Of a stretch of 19,112 nt of DNA, positions 7,107-14,380 are shown in pieces. The stretch's first letter is position 1. Each line of letters starts with the position of its first letter. A program made the translations under genes and the position numbers. This DNA comes from an uncultured Ruminiclostridium sp. (GTDB lineage Bacteria > Bacillota > Clostridia > Oscillospirales > Ruminococcaceae). The notes beneath the pieces are model-generated. The model saw nothing but the letters and a program-made list of their open reading frames with translations. It was not told the origin of the DNA and did not search any database. The stretch covers positions 1 through 19,112 of the forward strand of contig CAJUQV010000035.1 in NCBI GenBank assembly GCA_910588335.1, written 5' to 3'.

Positions 7107-9035
7107 ATGGAAAAAACGGAAAACAACATACTGCTGTCACGTATTCGCGACAGGGCGGGAAACGGAAGTATAAAATTTCTTCTGTATCTCGTCTTTTTTG
7201 CCGTTCACCTGCTTATTTCCCTTTCCTCTTACCTGCCCTCCATTGACCCAAACGAATTTTCCGCCGCCGCGCTGACAAATATGTTTATCGGCGGCAACTG
7301 GTCGGCGGCAATGAGCCGAAGTGATTATTACTACGGATTTTTGCAGTCGATCGTTTACATTCCCGCCATGCTCCTCACCCGCGACCCGTTTGTGCAGTAT
7401 CGGGTGATGCTTATAATAAACGGGGCTTTAATGAGCTTTATTCCGTTGACGGTTTATACCCTCTGCCTTAAGTTAGGCGTAAAAAAACCGTGGCAGTCGG
7501 TATTTGCCGCCTGCTGCTGCGGAGGGTGGATGACGTGTCTTGTACACAGCAAGTTTATCTGGAACGAAACCTCGGCAATACTTATTCCCTTTATTATGTT
7601 TTATCTGCTTATTTCGGCGGAAATGTCCGATAAAAAAAGTAAACGGACTTTTTTTTCAATAATGCTCGCCTTTTCCTGCGGGCTTGCTTACTGCGCCCAT
7701 CAAAGGCTTATTTCCGCGATTATGGCGGTAATATTGGCTTCGCTTTTGTCCCGCTTCGTCCTTAAAAGAAAAAGCCTTAATTTTCCCGCGTTCTTTGCGG
7801 CGCTGGCCGTATTTATGACGGCGGCGGTGTTCGGAAATTATCTTGTACAAAGCGTGCTGTGGGGAGAGGACAATCCCGCTTTGCTTCGCAATACCGCCGA
7901 AAACTTTTTTGCCGGACTTCCAGAATCACTTAAGGACGGCGGTATCGCAAAATTTTTCACCGCTTTTCTTTCTCAGTGTTTTTACTTTGTCTGCGCTTCA
8001 TGGGGATTGGGAGCATTAGGCGCGTCGCTGCTGACAGTGGTCGTTATTTCGCTGGTGAAGGGGAGAAAAGACAAAACGGCTCCGATATTCGGCGGGGAAA
8101 GAACGGTATTTTTGTTCTTTACCGCCTCGATAACTCTGTTCACCCTTGTTGTGGGAGCATTATACAGATTCGGCGCCGAAAGCTTTGAGGCAAGCCAGAG
8201 TACGCTTATATTCGGTCGTTATCTTGACGGAGTGATACCCTTTACGGTAATGCTTGTGTTTTTGTATATATTTACGGAGGAGCTTAAGCTTACCGATATA
8301 CTGGGGGGAATAATCGCTTCGGGAGCCTCGTATCTGCTGTTTTTCTTTACGGGAAGAGGCGCCGCGTTAAACGCTGTTTCTGCCACAATCATTCCCATGT
8401 TGGGACTGTATCCCGTTATGTTCGGCGAAAATTCGGGAAACTTAGTCACCTCCACGGGTTTTACCGCTGCGGTAAGCTGTTCCATGTGCGTAATGACGCT
8501 GCTGATAGTTATAGTTTCCTGCTCCAAAAAATATAAAAACGTAAACATATCGGTGCTCATTACAATAATTTCTCTTTATTCGGCGTTTTACGGAGTGTTC
8601 GGATACTTTCCGCTGTCGGTGGAGGAAAGCAAAAGCAAAAACGAAGAATACGTAAAGCTTTCCTCCTGCATTTACAATACCGCCGAAGCGCCCTCCGTCA
8701 CCGCTTACTCTTGCGGAAGGGGCTGCGTTATGATGCTTCAATACCTTAACCAGAATATAAAAGTATACCCCGCAGATCAACCTTCGGAAATACGTGAGGA
8801 TTCCTATGTTATCGTTCCCAACGACGTCATGATACGTTTTGACGGACAGTCCGGGGTGGTTTTTGTTCAGCTTGCCGAAACGGATAACTATAAAGTATAC
8901 GCTTACGGAGAAAGAGCAAAGGCATACGCCCGGTCACAGTCGGGAGGAGAGAAATCAAATGAAACGGAACAAAGTGATACTGCTCCCGATATAGAAGCGG
9001 AGGGAACAGAAAGCACCGGAAGAACAAACTTATAA
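7107..9035 (+). CDS. polytopic membrane protein, possible GT-C glycosyltransferase
   Basis: A 642-residue integral membrane protein with about ten or more hydrophobic segments, the first at about residues 20-40, and a hydrophilic C-terminal part after about residue 490. Just after the first segment comes an acidic loop, SIDPNEFSAAALTNMF then GGNW, then DYYYGFLQS. Acidic residues in this first outer loop, followed by a helix-rich body, are typical of GT-C enzymes that use polyprenyl-phosphate sugars (GT39/PMT-like). The match is to layout, not to a clear family signature. The last 40 residues are Ser/Glu/Thr-rich and probably disordered. The frame is open to an ATG at 7044, but only 10 bases past the predicted transcription start and without a ribosome site; GAGG seven bases before 7107 favours the latter. 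Confidence 0.8.
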   Translation: MEKTENNILLSRIRDRAGNGSIKFLLYLVFFAVHLLISLSSYLPSIDPNEFSAAALTNMFIGGNWSAAMSRSDYYYGFLQSIVYIPAMLLTRDPFVQYRVMLIINGALMSFIPLTVYTLCLKLGVKKPWQSVFAACCCGGWMTCLVHSKFIWNETSAILIPFIMFYLLISAEMSDKKSKRTFFSIMLAFSCGLAYCAHQRLISAIMAVILASLLSRFVLKRKSLNFPAFFAALAVFMTAAVFGNYLVQSVLWGEDNPALLRNTAENFFAGLPESLKDGGIAKFFTAFLSQCFYFVCASWGLGALGASLLTVVVISLVKGRKDKTAPIFGGERTVFLFFTASITLFTLVVGALYRFGAESFEASQSTLIFGRYLDGVIPFTVMLVFLYIFTEELKLTDILGGIIASGASYLLFFFTGRGAALNAVSATIIPMLGLYPVMFGENSGNLVTSTGFTAAVSCSMCVMTLLIVIVSCSKKYKNVNISVLITIISLYSAFYGVFGYFPLSVEESKSKNEEYVKLSSCIYNTAEAPSVTAYSCGRGCVMMLQYLNQNIKVYPADQPSEIREDSYVIVPNDVMIRFDGQSGVVFVQLAETDNYKVYAYGERAKAYARSQSGGEKSNETEQSDTAPDIEAEGTESTGRTNL

Positions 9036-9073
9036 ATACGCAATATATTATAGAGCAAAAGGAATGATGTAAT

Positions 9074-10423
9074 ATGCCTATTATAGCCAAAAAAGCAAAA
9101 CAGCCTAATCCCGCCAGGACTCTTACCCTGAGTCTCCTTGCGGTAATATTGGTGGGAACCGTGCTTTTGTGGCTGCCCATCTCCTCAAAAAGCGGAGAAT
9201 GGACGGATTTTATTGATTGCTTTTTTACTGCGGCTTCAGCCACTACAACAACGGGAATTACGGTAGTGGAAACCTTTAGTCACTGGAATTTTTTCGGACA
9301 GTGGGTGCTGCTGCTTATGACGCAGATAGGGGGACTTGGGTTGGTTATTATCCTTACCTTTTTCAACTTTGCGTTAGGCAGAAAAATGGGGCTTATGAAA
9401 ACCAACGCAGTTGCCGGAGAGGTCAGCGTCAGCGGTTTTATAGGTGCCAAACGGCTCTTTATAAGAATAGGCACCTATACCTTTTTTCTGGAATTTATCG
9501 GCGCGGCCATTATGTGCTTTACCTTAGTTCCCGAATACGGCGCTTACGGTGTGTTTATGTCGTTTTTTACCGCCATTTCCGCCTTTTGCAACGGCGGACT
9601 TGACCTTTTCGGAATCGGCACGGGGCTTTCCGGTTACTTTGACAAGCCTCAGGTGCATATAGTCATAGCGGCTCTGGTTTTTCTGGGCGGTATCGGTTTC
9701 GTGGTATGGGATAACGTGGTAAGTTGGTTCAAGACAAAAAGGCTGTCAATTTACACAAAAATAGTGCTTATTTACAGCGGAATTTTCTTCCTTATAGGCT
9801 TTATGGCTTATTTTCTGGTTACAATACTTCACGGTGACGCGTACCAAGATATGAATATCGGGGATAAGATACTTTGCTCCGCCTTCACGAGCGTTTCCGC
9901 ACGCTCGGCGGGATTTAACATACGGGATATAGCGCTTGTCAACGACTTCTCCAAAATAGTCACGACAATACTGATGTTTATAGGTTCGGCTCCCGCTTCC
10001 ACAGGCGGCGGCATCAGAGTTACCACTTTGGCGATATTGGCGGCTACCGTTACCGCGGTTCTTAGGGGATATGACGATGTAAGACTGTACGGACACAGGG
10101 TAGGGAAAAGGCTTGTGTATAAAGCGGTATCCGTATTGGTTCTGTCGGTGGTGTTTGTACTTATCTGCTTCACTACCATTTATTTGCTGAATCCGGAGAT
10201 ACCCGAAGTGGATATACTTTACGAAATAGTTTCTGCGTTTACTACCACCGGATTTTCTACGGGGATTTCCGCCTCCGTCGATCCTATTTCCAAGCTTATG
10301 CTGTGTCTGGCGATGTTGGTGGGGAGAGTAGGTACGGTTTCCCTTTTGCTTTCCTTTAAGGGCGACAAGGGCGACAGCGGCAAGAATAAGATTCTGCCCG
10401 ACTGCGAGCTTCTGATAGGCTAA
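9074..10423 (+). CDS. ktrB: potassium uptake membrane subunit KtrB (TrkH family)
   Basis: A 449-residue K+-translocating subunit. Four pore-loop repeats can be followed, each with the selectivity-filter glycine: SATTTTGITV (Gly61), SAFCNGGLDL, SARSAGFNIRD and SAFTTTGFSTG. Transmembrane helices flank each loop. It forms a dimer in the cell membrane, gated by a cytoplasmic KtrA ring that binds ATP/ADP and often c-di-AMP. No ktrA is next to it: the following gene encodes an acetyltransferase, so the partner must be encoded elsewhere. AAGGAATG seven bases before the ATG supports the start. The 38-bp gap to the membrane protein gene suggests shared transcription. Confidence 0.95.
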   Translation: MPIIAKKAKQPNPARTLTLSLLAVILVGTVLLWLPISSKSGEWTDFIDCFFTAASATTTTGITVVETFSHWNFFGQWVLLLMTQIGGLGLVIILTFFNFALGRKMGLMKTNAVAGEVSVSGFIGAKRLFIRIGTYTFFLEFIGAAIMCFTLVPEYGAYGVFMSFFTAISAFCNGGLDLFGIGTGLSGYFDKPQVHIVIAALVFLGGIGFVVWDNVVSWFKTKRLSIYTKIVLIYSGIFFLIGFMAYFLVTILHGDAYQDMNIGDKILCSAFTSVSARSAGFNIRDIALVNDFSKIVTTILMFIGSAPASTGGGIRVTTLAILAATVTAVLRGYDDVRLYGHRVGKRLVYKAVSVLVLSVVFVLICFTTIYLLNPEIPEVDILYEIVSAFTTTGFSTGISASVDPISKLMLCLAMLVGRVGTVSLLLSFKGDKGDSGKNKILPDCELLIG

Positions 10424-10442
10424 AAAAAGAAAAAGGGAAAAA

Positions 10443-10468
10443 CGGAATCGGCTGAACCGCCGCTTCCG
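10443..10468 (+). other. hairpin after ktrB
   Basis: CGGAATCGGC (10443-10452) pairs with GCCGCTTCCG (10459-10468), with one mismatch, around the loop TGAACC. It starts 20 bases past the ktrB stop. No T-run follows on the plus strand, so it may protect the mRNA end or only partly stop transcription. Confidence 0.45.
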
Positions 10469-10531
10469 ACACAATGAAAAAGCATAAATAATAAAGCGTA
10501 TGACATACTGCGCACAAAAGGAACACAAGCA

Positions 10532-10966
10532 ATGAAGCTTACCGTAAAACATTTCAACGATCTTACCGTTTCGGAACTGTACGATATATTAAAGCTTAGG
10601 GTATCGGTATTTGTATTGGAGCAAAGCTGTCTTTATCAGGAGCTGGACGATATGGACAAAAACGCCTTTCACCTATGGTTCTCCGACGAAGAGGGGATAT
10701 CGGCTTACCTACGCGTGCTGCCCCAAAGCGTCTGGGGAGAAGTATCCATAGGCAGAGTTATCTCCGTAAAGCGGCGGCAGGGTTTAGGCAGCCTGATACT
10801 TGCGGAGGGAATTAAAACGGCAAAGGAAAAATACGGTGCGAATAGGATCGCCATCGGGGCGCAGCTTTACGCCGAAAGCTTTTACGAAAAAGCGGGATTT
10901 GCCAGAGCCTCCGAAGAATATATTGAGGACGGGATAACTCATATTAAAATGCTTCTTGAACTGTGA
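10532..10966 (+). CDS. GNAT acetyltransferase, ElaA family
   Basis: A 144-residue single-domain N-acetyltransferase. The ElaA signature LKLRVSVFVLEQSCLYQELD is at about 21-40, the acetyl-CoA pyrophosphate loop RRQGLG is at 81-86, and the end carries the SFYEKAGF and EDGITHIKM segments shared with E. coli ElaA. The substrate of this family is not firmly known; it should use acetyl-CoA to modify an amine in the cytoplasm. AAAAGGA nine bases before the ATG supports the start. It lies 108 bp after ktrB in the same direction, but a hairpin lies between them, and nothing suggests a link in function. Confidence 0.9.
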   Translation: MKLTVKHFNDLTVSELYDILKLRVSVFVLEQSCLYQELDDMDKNAFHLWFSDEEGISAYLRVLPQSVWGEVSIGRVISVKRRQGLGSLILAEGIKTAKEKYGANRIAIGAQLYAESFYEKAGFARASEEYIEDGITHIKMLLEL

Positions 10967-10990
10967 TTCAATCGCAGTTTAAACAAGCTG

Positions 10991-11153
10991 TCGGAATTGC
11001 TTTGCAATTCCGAGGTTCAGCGAGGGATAAGAAGCTCACACCGAACCGAGAGATATTTCGTGCCTAAGAAGCAAGGAATATCCGGAAGAGGTTATACTGT
11101 CCAAAGCACCATTAACTGATTAAAAAACGTTTTTACGCTTTAAAATCGGTTAA
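10991..11153 (+). other. untranslated region with two strong inverted repeats
   Basis: The 219-bp gap 10967-11185 has no gene. TCGGAATTGC and GCAATTCCGA (10991-11000 and 11004-11013) form a perfect 10-bp stem with a 3-base loop. Further on TTAACTGATT (11112-11121) pairs with AATCGGTTAA (11144-11153) with one G-T. Neither is followed by a T-run. The second could be a leader structure of yabB or part of a promoter region. I could not match the region to a known riboswitch or T-box, and I see no clear promoter. Confidence 0.4.
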
Positions 11154-11185
11154 TAGTTTAGGTATGAGGGGGGACTGTCATAAAA

Positions 11186-11908
11186 ATGGAAGAAAAATTT
11201 CGGCTTGGCTCCGTTGATATTTACGTAAACGAAAATCATCGCTTCGGCACGGACGCGGTGCTTCTGGCGGATTTTGCGTCGCCGTTTCCCTCCGAGACGG
11301 TGTGCGATCTATGCACAGGCTGCGGGATTATTCCTTTGTTTTTTTGCAGAAGCAAGCCGCCTAAAAAAGTGTACGGCGTGGAGCTACAGAGGGAAGCAGC
11401 GGAGCTGTTCGGAAAATCGGTGAGAGAAAACGGGCTTGAAGACGTCTTGTTTCCCATTGAAGTCGATCTTACGGATACAAAGGCACTACTTGAACATATC
11501 CCGCGCGGTTCGGCGGATATGGTTACGGTGAACCCTCCCTATTATAAAGAAAATTCGGGAAAAACAAGGCTTACGGAAGCGCAAAGGATAGCAAGGCACG
11601 AGATAGCCTGCGATCTGGAACAGGTGATAGAGGCATCCGACCTTTTGCTTAAATACGGGGGCAGCCTAAAAATGTGTCATCTTCCCGAAAGGACAGCGGA
11701 AATTTTTTTTCTTATGCAGAAAAGAAATATTCAGCCGAAAAAGCTTACCGTTGTTTGCAACAAGGCCGGTGAAAAGCCTTGGCTGGCGCTTATATCGGGA
11801 AAAAAGGGCGGCAAGGTCGGGCTGGATATAGATAAGCCGCTGATAATGAGAGAGGAAAACGGAAACTATACCAAAAGACTTTTAGAGATATACGGTATGC
11901 AATACTAA
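11186..11908 (+). CDS. yabB: tRNA1(Val) A37 N6-methyltransferase-like protein (YabB/TrmN6)
   Basis: A 240-residue SAM-dependent methyltransferase. RFGTDAVLLADF (19-30) is the family's N-terminal signature, DLCTGCGIIP (41-50) is the SAM-binding motif I, YGVELQ (63-68) holds the acidic residue that grips the ribose, and NPPY (116-119) is the catalytic motif of enzymes that methylate exocyclic amino groups. E. coli TrmN6 makes m6A37 in tRNA1(Val); Bacillus YabB is the relative. In Bacillus yabB is followed by yazA and then rsmI; here yazA is missing and rsmI follows directly, which supports the call. The stop codon TAA lies inside the repeat copy at 11902-11935. Confidence 0.9.
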   Translation: MEEKFRLGSVDIYVNENHRFGTDAVLLADFASPFPSETVCDLCTGCGIIPLFFCRSKPPKKVYGVELQREAAELFGKSVRENGLEDVLFPIEVDLTDTKALLEHIPRGSADMVTVNPPYYKENSGKTRLTEAQRIARHEIACDLEQVIEASDLLLKYGGSLKMCHLPERTAEIFFLMQKRNIQPKKLTVVCNKAGEKPWLALISGKKGGKVGLDIDKPLIMREENGNYTKRLLEIYGMQY

Positions 11909-11935
11909 TTCCTTTTAAAACTGTTGGATTAGTAT
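11902..11935 (+). repeat. 34-bp palindromic repeat, copy B
   Basis: The ends are ATACTAATTCC and GGATTAGTAT around a CTTTTAAAACTGTT core. It differs from the reverse complement of copy A (843-876) at only two positions and runs in the opposite orientation, 11 kb away. It supplies the stop codon of yabB and sits between yabB and rsmI, so it is transcribed in that operon. Confidence 0.75.
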
Positions 11936-11969
11936 AAATTTTCCCTAAAAAGAAAGGAACGGCGTAAAA

Positions 11970-12788
11970 TTGGGCAAATTATATGTGGTGGGTTCACCGA
12001 TAGGCAATCTGGGCGATTTTTCCGACAGAGCCTGTGAAACCTTGAAAAACGTGGATTTTATCTGCGCCGAGGACACAAGAGTGACCGCCGTACTTTTAAA
12101 TAAATTCGGAATAAAAAAATCTATGATAAGCTATCATGAGCACAACGCGCGGGAAAGAGGGGAAGAGATTCTTCCGAGGCTTCTGGAGGGAGAAAGCTGC
12201 GCAATTGTGACCGACGCTGGAATGCCATGTATCAGTGATCCGGGTGAAGAGCTGGTAAAGCTCTGTGCCGAGCACAATGTGGAAACCGCCGCCGTGCCCG
12301 GACCTACCGCGGCTATGACGGCCTTGGCAATAAGCGGACTCCCCACAAAAAGATTTTGCTTTGAGGGCTTTCTCAGCGTTACCAGAAGAATACGAAAAGA
12401 ACATCTGGAAGAGCTTAAAGCGCTGCCCATGACTCTAATATTTTACGAAGCTCCTCACAAACTGAGAAACACACTCGACGATCTTCTGGAAAGCCTCGGA
12501 GACAGGAGGATAAGCCTTTGTCGTGAGCTTACTAAGCTTCACGAGGAGGTAATAAGAGGCACGATAAGCGAAATGATTGCTTTATATAAGGAAAAGGAAC
12601 CTAAGGGTGAATATGTGCTGGTAGTGGAGGGCGCAAAAAAAGAACCCGCAAATGAAATTACGGCGGAACAAGCGACGGAACTTGCAATTAACCTTATCAA
12701 GGAAGGAATGAAAGCGCCGGACGCCTGCAAGGAGATTGCGAAAAAAACGGGCTTTTCCAAATCGGAAATTTACCGTATGATACAATGA
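11970..12788 (+). CDS. rsmI: 16S rRNA C1402 2'-O-methyltransferase RsmI
   Basis: A 272-residue enzyme of the tetrapyrrole methylase fold. The signatures are YVVGSPIGNLGD (5-16), CAEDTRVT (32-39), SYHEHN (54-59), VTDAGMPCISDPG (80-92) and VPGPTAAMTAL (109-119). It methylates the ribose of C1402 in the ribosomal decoding site, using SAM; the C-terminal part (about 230-272) is the small helical domain seen in the family. The start is a TTG, preceded by AAAGGAACGG; the usual family start KLYVVGSPIGNL leaves little room for another. It follows yabB by 61 bp across repeat copy B. Confidence 0.96.
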   Translation: MGKLYVVGSPIGNLGDFSDRACETLKNVDFICAEDTRVTAVLLNKFGIKKSMISYHEHNARERGEEILPRLLEGESCAIVTDAGMPCISDPGEELVKLCAEHNVETAAVPGPTAAMTALAISGLPTKRFCFEGFLSVTRRIRKEHLEELKALPMTLIFYEAPHKLRNTLDDLLESLGDRRISLCRELTKLHEEVIRGTISEMIALYKEKEPKGEYVLVVEGAKKEPANEITAEQATELAINLIKEGMKAPDACKEIAKKTGFSKSEIYRMIQ

Positions 12789-12820
12789 AAATAAAAAAAC
12801 AAGAAAGGCGGATAAAAAAT

Positions 12821-12958
12821 ATGAATAAAGGCAAATTGAGCATGATATTGGCAATAGCGGCGATATTGGGCGCGGTAGCCGTTTTGATTTACAGATTGGG
12901 GCAGCAGTCCGGAAGCGCCGCAAGCTGGAGCGAATACGACGATTACGGATGGTCTTAA
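12821..12958 (+). CDS. 45-residue single-pass membrane microprotein
   Basis: A short frame not resembling any family I know. A basic start (MNKGKLS) leads to one hydrophobic segment (about residues 8-24, LAIAAILGAVAVLIY) and a short tail that ends in Trp, Tyr and Asp residues (SWSEYDDYGWS). It should be a membrane anchor with a small exposed tail. AAAGGCGG precedes the ATG by about 9 bases. An in-frame ATG at 12785 overlaps the rsmI stop as ATGA and would add 12 basic residues. The stop codon is directly followed by the TTG start of the amidase-like gene, with no base between, so the two are probably translated together. Size and sequence leave it hypothetical, but the packing between two real genes supports it. 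Confidence 0.65.
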   Translation: MNKGKLSMILAIAAILGAVAVLIYRLGQQSGSAASWSEYDDYGWS

Positions 12959-14239
12959 TTGAGACGCCGCGCTTTAGCCGCCGTTTTAGCGGGGCTTGTG
13001 GCTTTTTCGCTTTCAATAGCGCTTCTTATCTACTTTGATCCTTTCAAAAGCATATTGGATATGGTTTTCGTGCAGCAAGAGGAACCGCCGCTGAGCCGCG
13101 TTGAGTACAGCTCCGTTTGGCATGAAAGCGAAGTTAAAGAGAATCTGCCGGAACTGAAAAAAATCGTTGACAGATATTTTGAATGCTTTTATTCCGCGAT
13201 GGGGGACAGGGAGTTTGAAGGCGAAAGGGTGATGGAGGGCTTTTTTGTGGATAGCTGCACGGATTCCGTTTACAGTCTGGCCGCCATGACCTCCGGAGCG
13301 GGACGTATTGCTCGATCCAACATAGACTTGACCCTGAATGCGGTTAAAACGCATATACGTCTTGACGGAGTGGTCAAAATAAACAAGGATGGATATATAT
13401 ACACTCTCCGGCAAAGTGCCGAGCTGACTTACGGAGCAATGCCGGGGATCGTCAGCGGAGAGGGTATATATACGCACACTTTTATTTTTGAGCGTATCGG
13501 CGGCAGTTGGTATCTTACTTCTCACGAATGCGAAGGAGGAGCGTGGGGCTACGCAAAAAAGGCTCTTAACGCTTTGTGCGGCGCCGTTTCTCCGTCTTAC
13601 GCACAGCTTTACGGCGCGTACCCGAAATTTGCCCAAAAATTAGCCGATTGCGCCAAAAGCAACGCCAAGTTAATAAGAACAAACGGATATGACGTAAATT
13701 ACCAACAGCCGGAAATAATTTATAACAGAGAAGCGGCGGCGGAATACGCCCGCAGATGGACCTCAGTCATAAGCGAAAGCCGCAACACGGAGCAATGGGC
13801 GGATTACGACAATGACAGCGGGAATTTCATATCTCAATGTATTTACAGCGGCGTGGGCGAAATGGATACCCGCGGAAATTATATCTGGAAATGGTTCGAC
13901 CCGTATGTTAATTACATGGAGGAAAACAAAGGCTGCTCAATGTCATGGACGGAGGGGGACAACTTTCGCCTTTACTGTACGGGCAATGACAGACGGGGAC
14001 TGTGCGCTTATACTGACGCGGCTGGGGGGCAAATAGAAAAAGGCGATATAGTTCAGTTGGTTACAGCGGGCGTCACGGTATCGCAGGCCGTTGTAACCGA
14101 TATAGTAACCGACGTTTACGGAAATAAGCTGGATTTTTTGGTATGCGGCCATGACAGCGATTTAGTGAGCTATCCCGTCAGTGCCCTGCACTGCGACGAA
14201 ATGCGATTTATAAAAATATTAGGCTATAATAAGGATTGA
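12959..14239 (+). CDS. membrane-anchored amidase-like protein with altered active site
   Basis: A 426-residue protein with a basic N-terminus (MRRRA) and a hydrophobic anchor at about 7-26, so the rest lies outside the cell. The middle (about 55-220) is an unassigned domain with a repeated strand pattern. The C-terminal part from YNREAAAEYARRW (about 256-268) matches the putative amidase domain of Gram-positive secreted proteins (Amidase_6 type). In that family the catalytic cysteine lies in a DCTNF motif and a histidine in an HxAIVT motif. Here the first reads DSGNFISQ (Ser287 in place of Cys, a one-base change) and the second SQAVVT (Gln376 in place of His), while GHDSD (His398) of the later SAHTND-like motif remains. 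It starts with TTG directly after the microprotein stop. Confidence 0.8.
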   Translation: MRRRALAAVLAGLVAFSLSIALLIYFDPFKSILDMVFVQQEEPPLSRVEYSSVWHESEVKENLPELKKIVDRYFECFYSAMGDREFEGERVMEGFFVDSCTDSVYSLAAMTSGAGRIARSNIDLTLNAVKTHIRLDGVVKINKDGYIYTLRQSAELTYGAMPGIVSGEGIYTHTFIFERIGGSWYLTSHECEGGAWGYAKKALNALCGAVSPSYAQLYGAYPKFAQKLADCAKSNAKLIRTNGYDVNYQQPEIIYNREAAAEYARRWTSVISESRNTEQWADYDNDSGNFISQCIYSGVGEMDTRGNYIWKWFDPYVNYMEENKGCSMSWTEGDNFRLYCTGNDRRGLCAYTDAAGGQIEKGDIVQLVTAGVTVSQAVVTDIVTDVYGNKLDFLVCGHDSDLVSYPVSALHCDEMRFIKILGYNKD

Positions 14240-14264
14240 CAAAAGCCGTTTGCTTTGATATAAT
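14236..14264 (+). promoter_or_regulatory. perfect consensus sigma-A promoter of pgsA
   Basis: TTGACA (14236-14241), a 17-bp spacer and TATAAT (14259-14264): an exact consensus promoter. The -35 box overlaps the stop codon of the preceding gene. Transcription from about 14271 would give a leader of about 110 bases. Confidence 0.9.
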
Positions 14265-14303
14265 AAAATGAAAAAGAAAATATAAAAAATGAAAATGAAA
14301 AAA

Positions 14304-14350
14304 GCGGGATGTCTCAAAAAACATATAAATATATAAAATAGGCATTCCGC
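14304..14350 (+). promoter_or_regulatory. leader hairpin before pgsA
   Basis: GCGGGATGTC (14304-14313) can pair along its whole length with GGCATTCCGC (14341-14350), using two G-U pairs, around a 27-base A/T-only-rich loop. It lies in the untranslated leader, 30 bases before the ATG. The two G-U pairs mean that only the plus-strand RNA folds well, which argues for a role in the mRNA. Confidence 0.45.
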
Positions 14351-14380
14351 ACACCGTGGAGAGAACTGCATAGGAAAATT

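Noticed and set aside
10967..11185. Riboswitch or T-box before the yabB gene
   Set aside because: None of the conserved cores I know (T-box TGGNACCGCG, SAM, FMN, purine, TPP, glycine, c-di-GMP) is visible.
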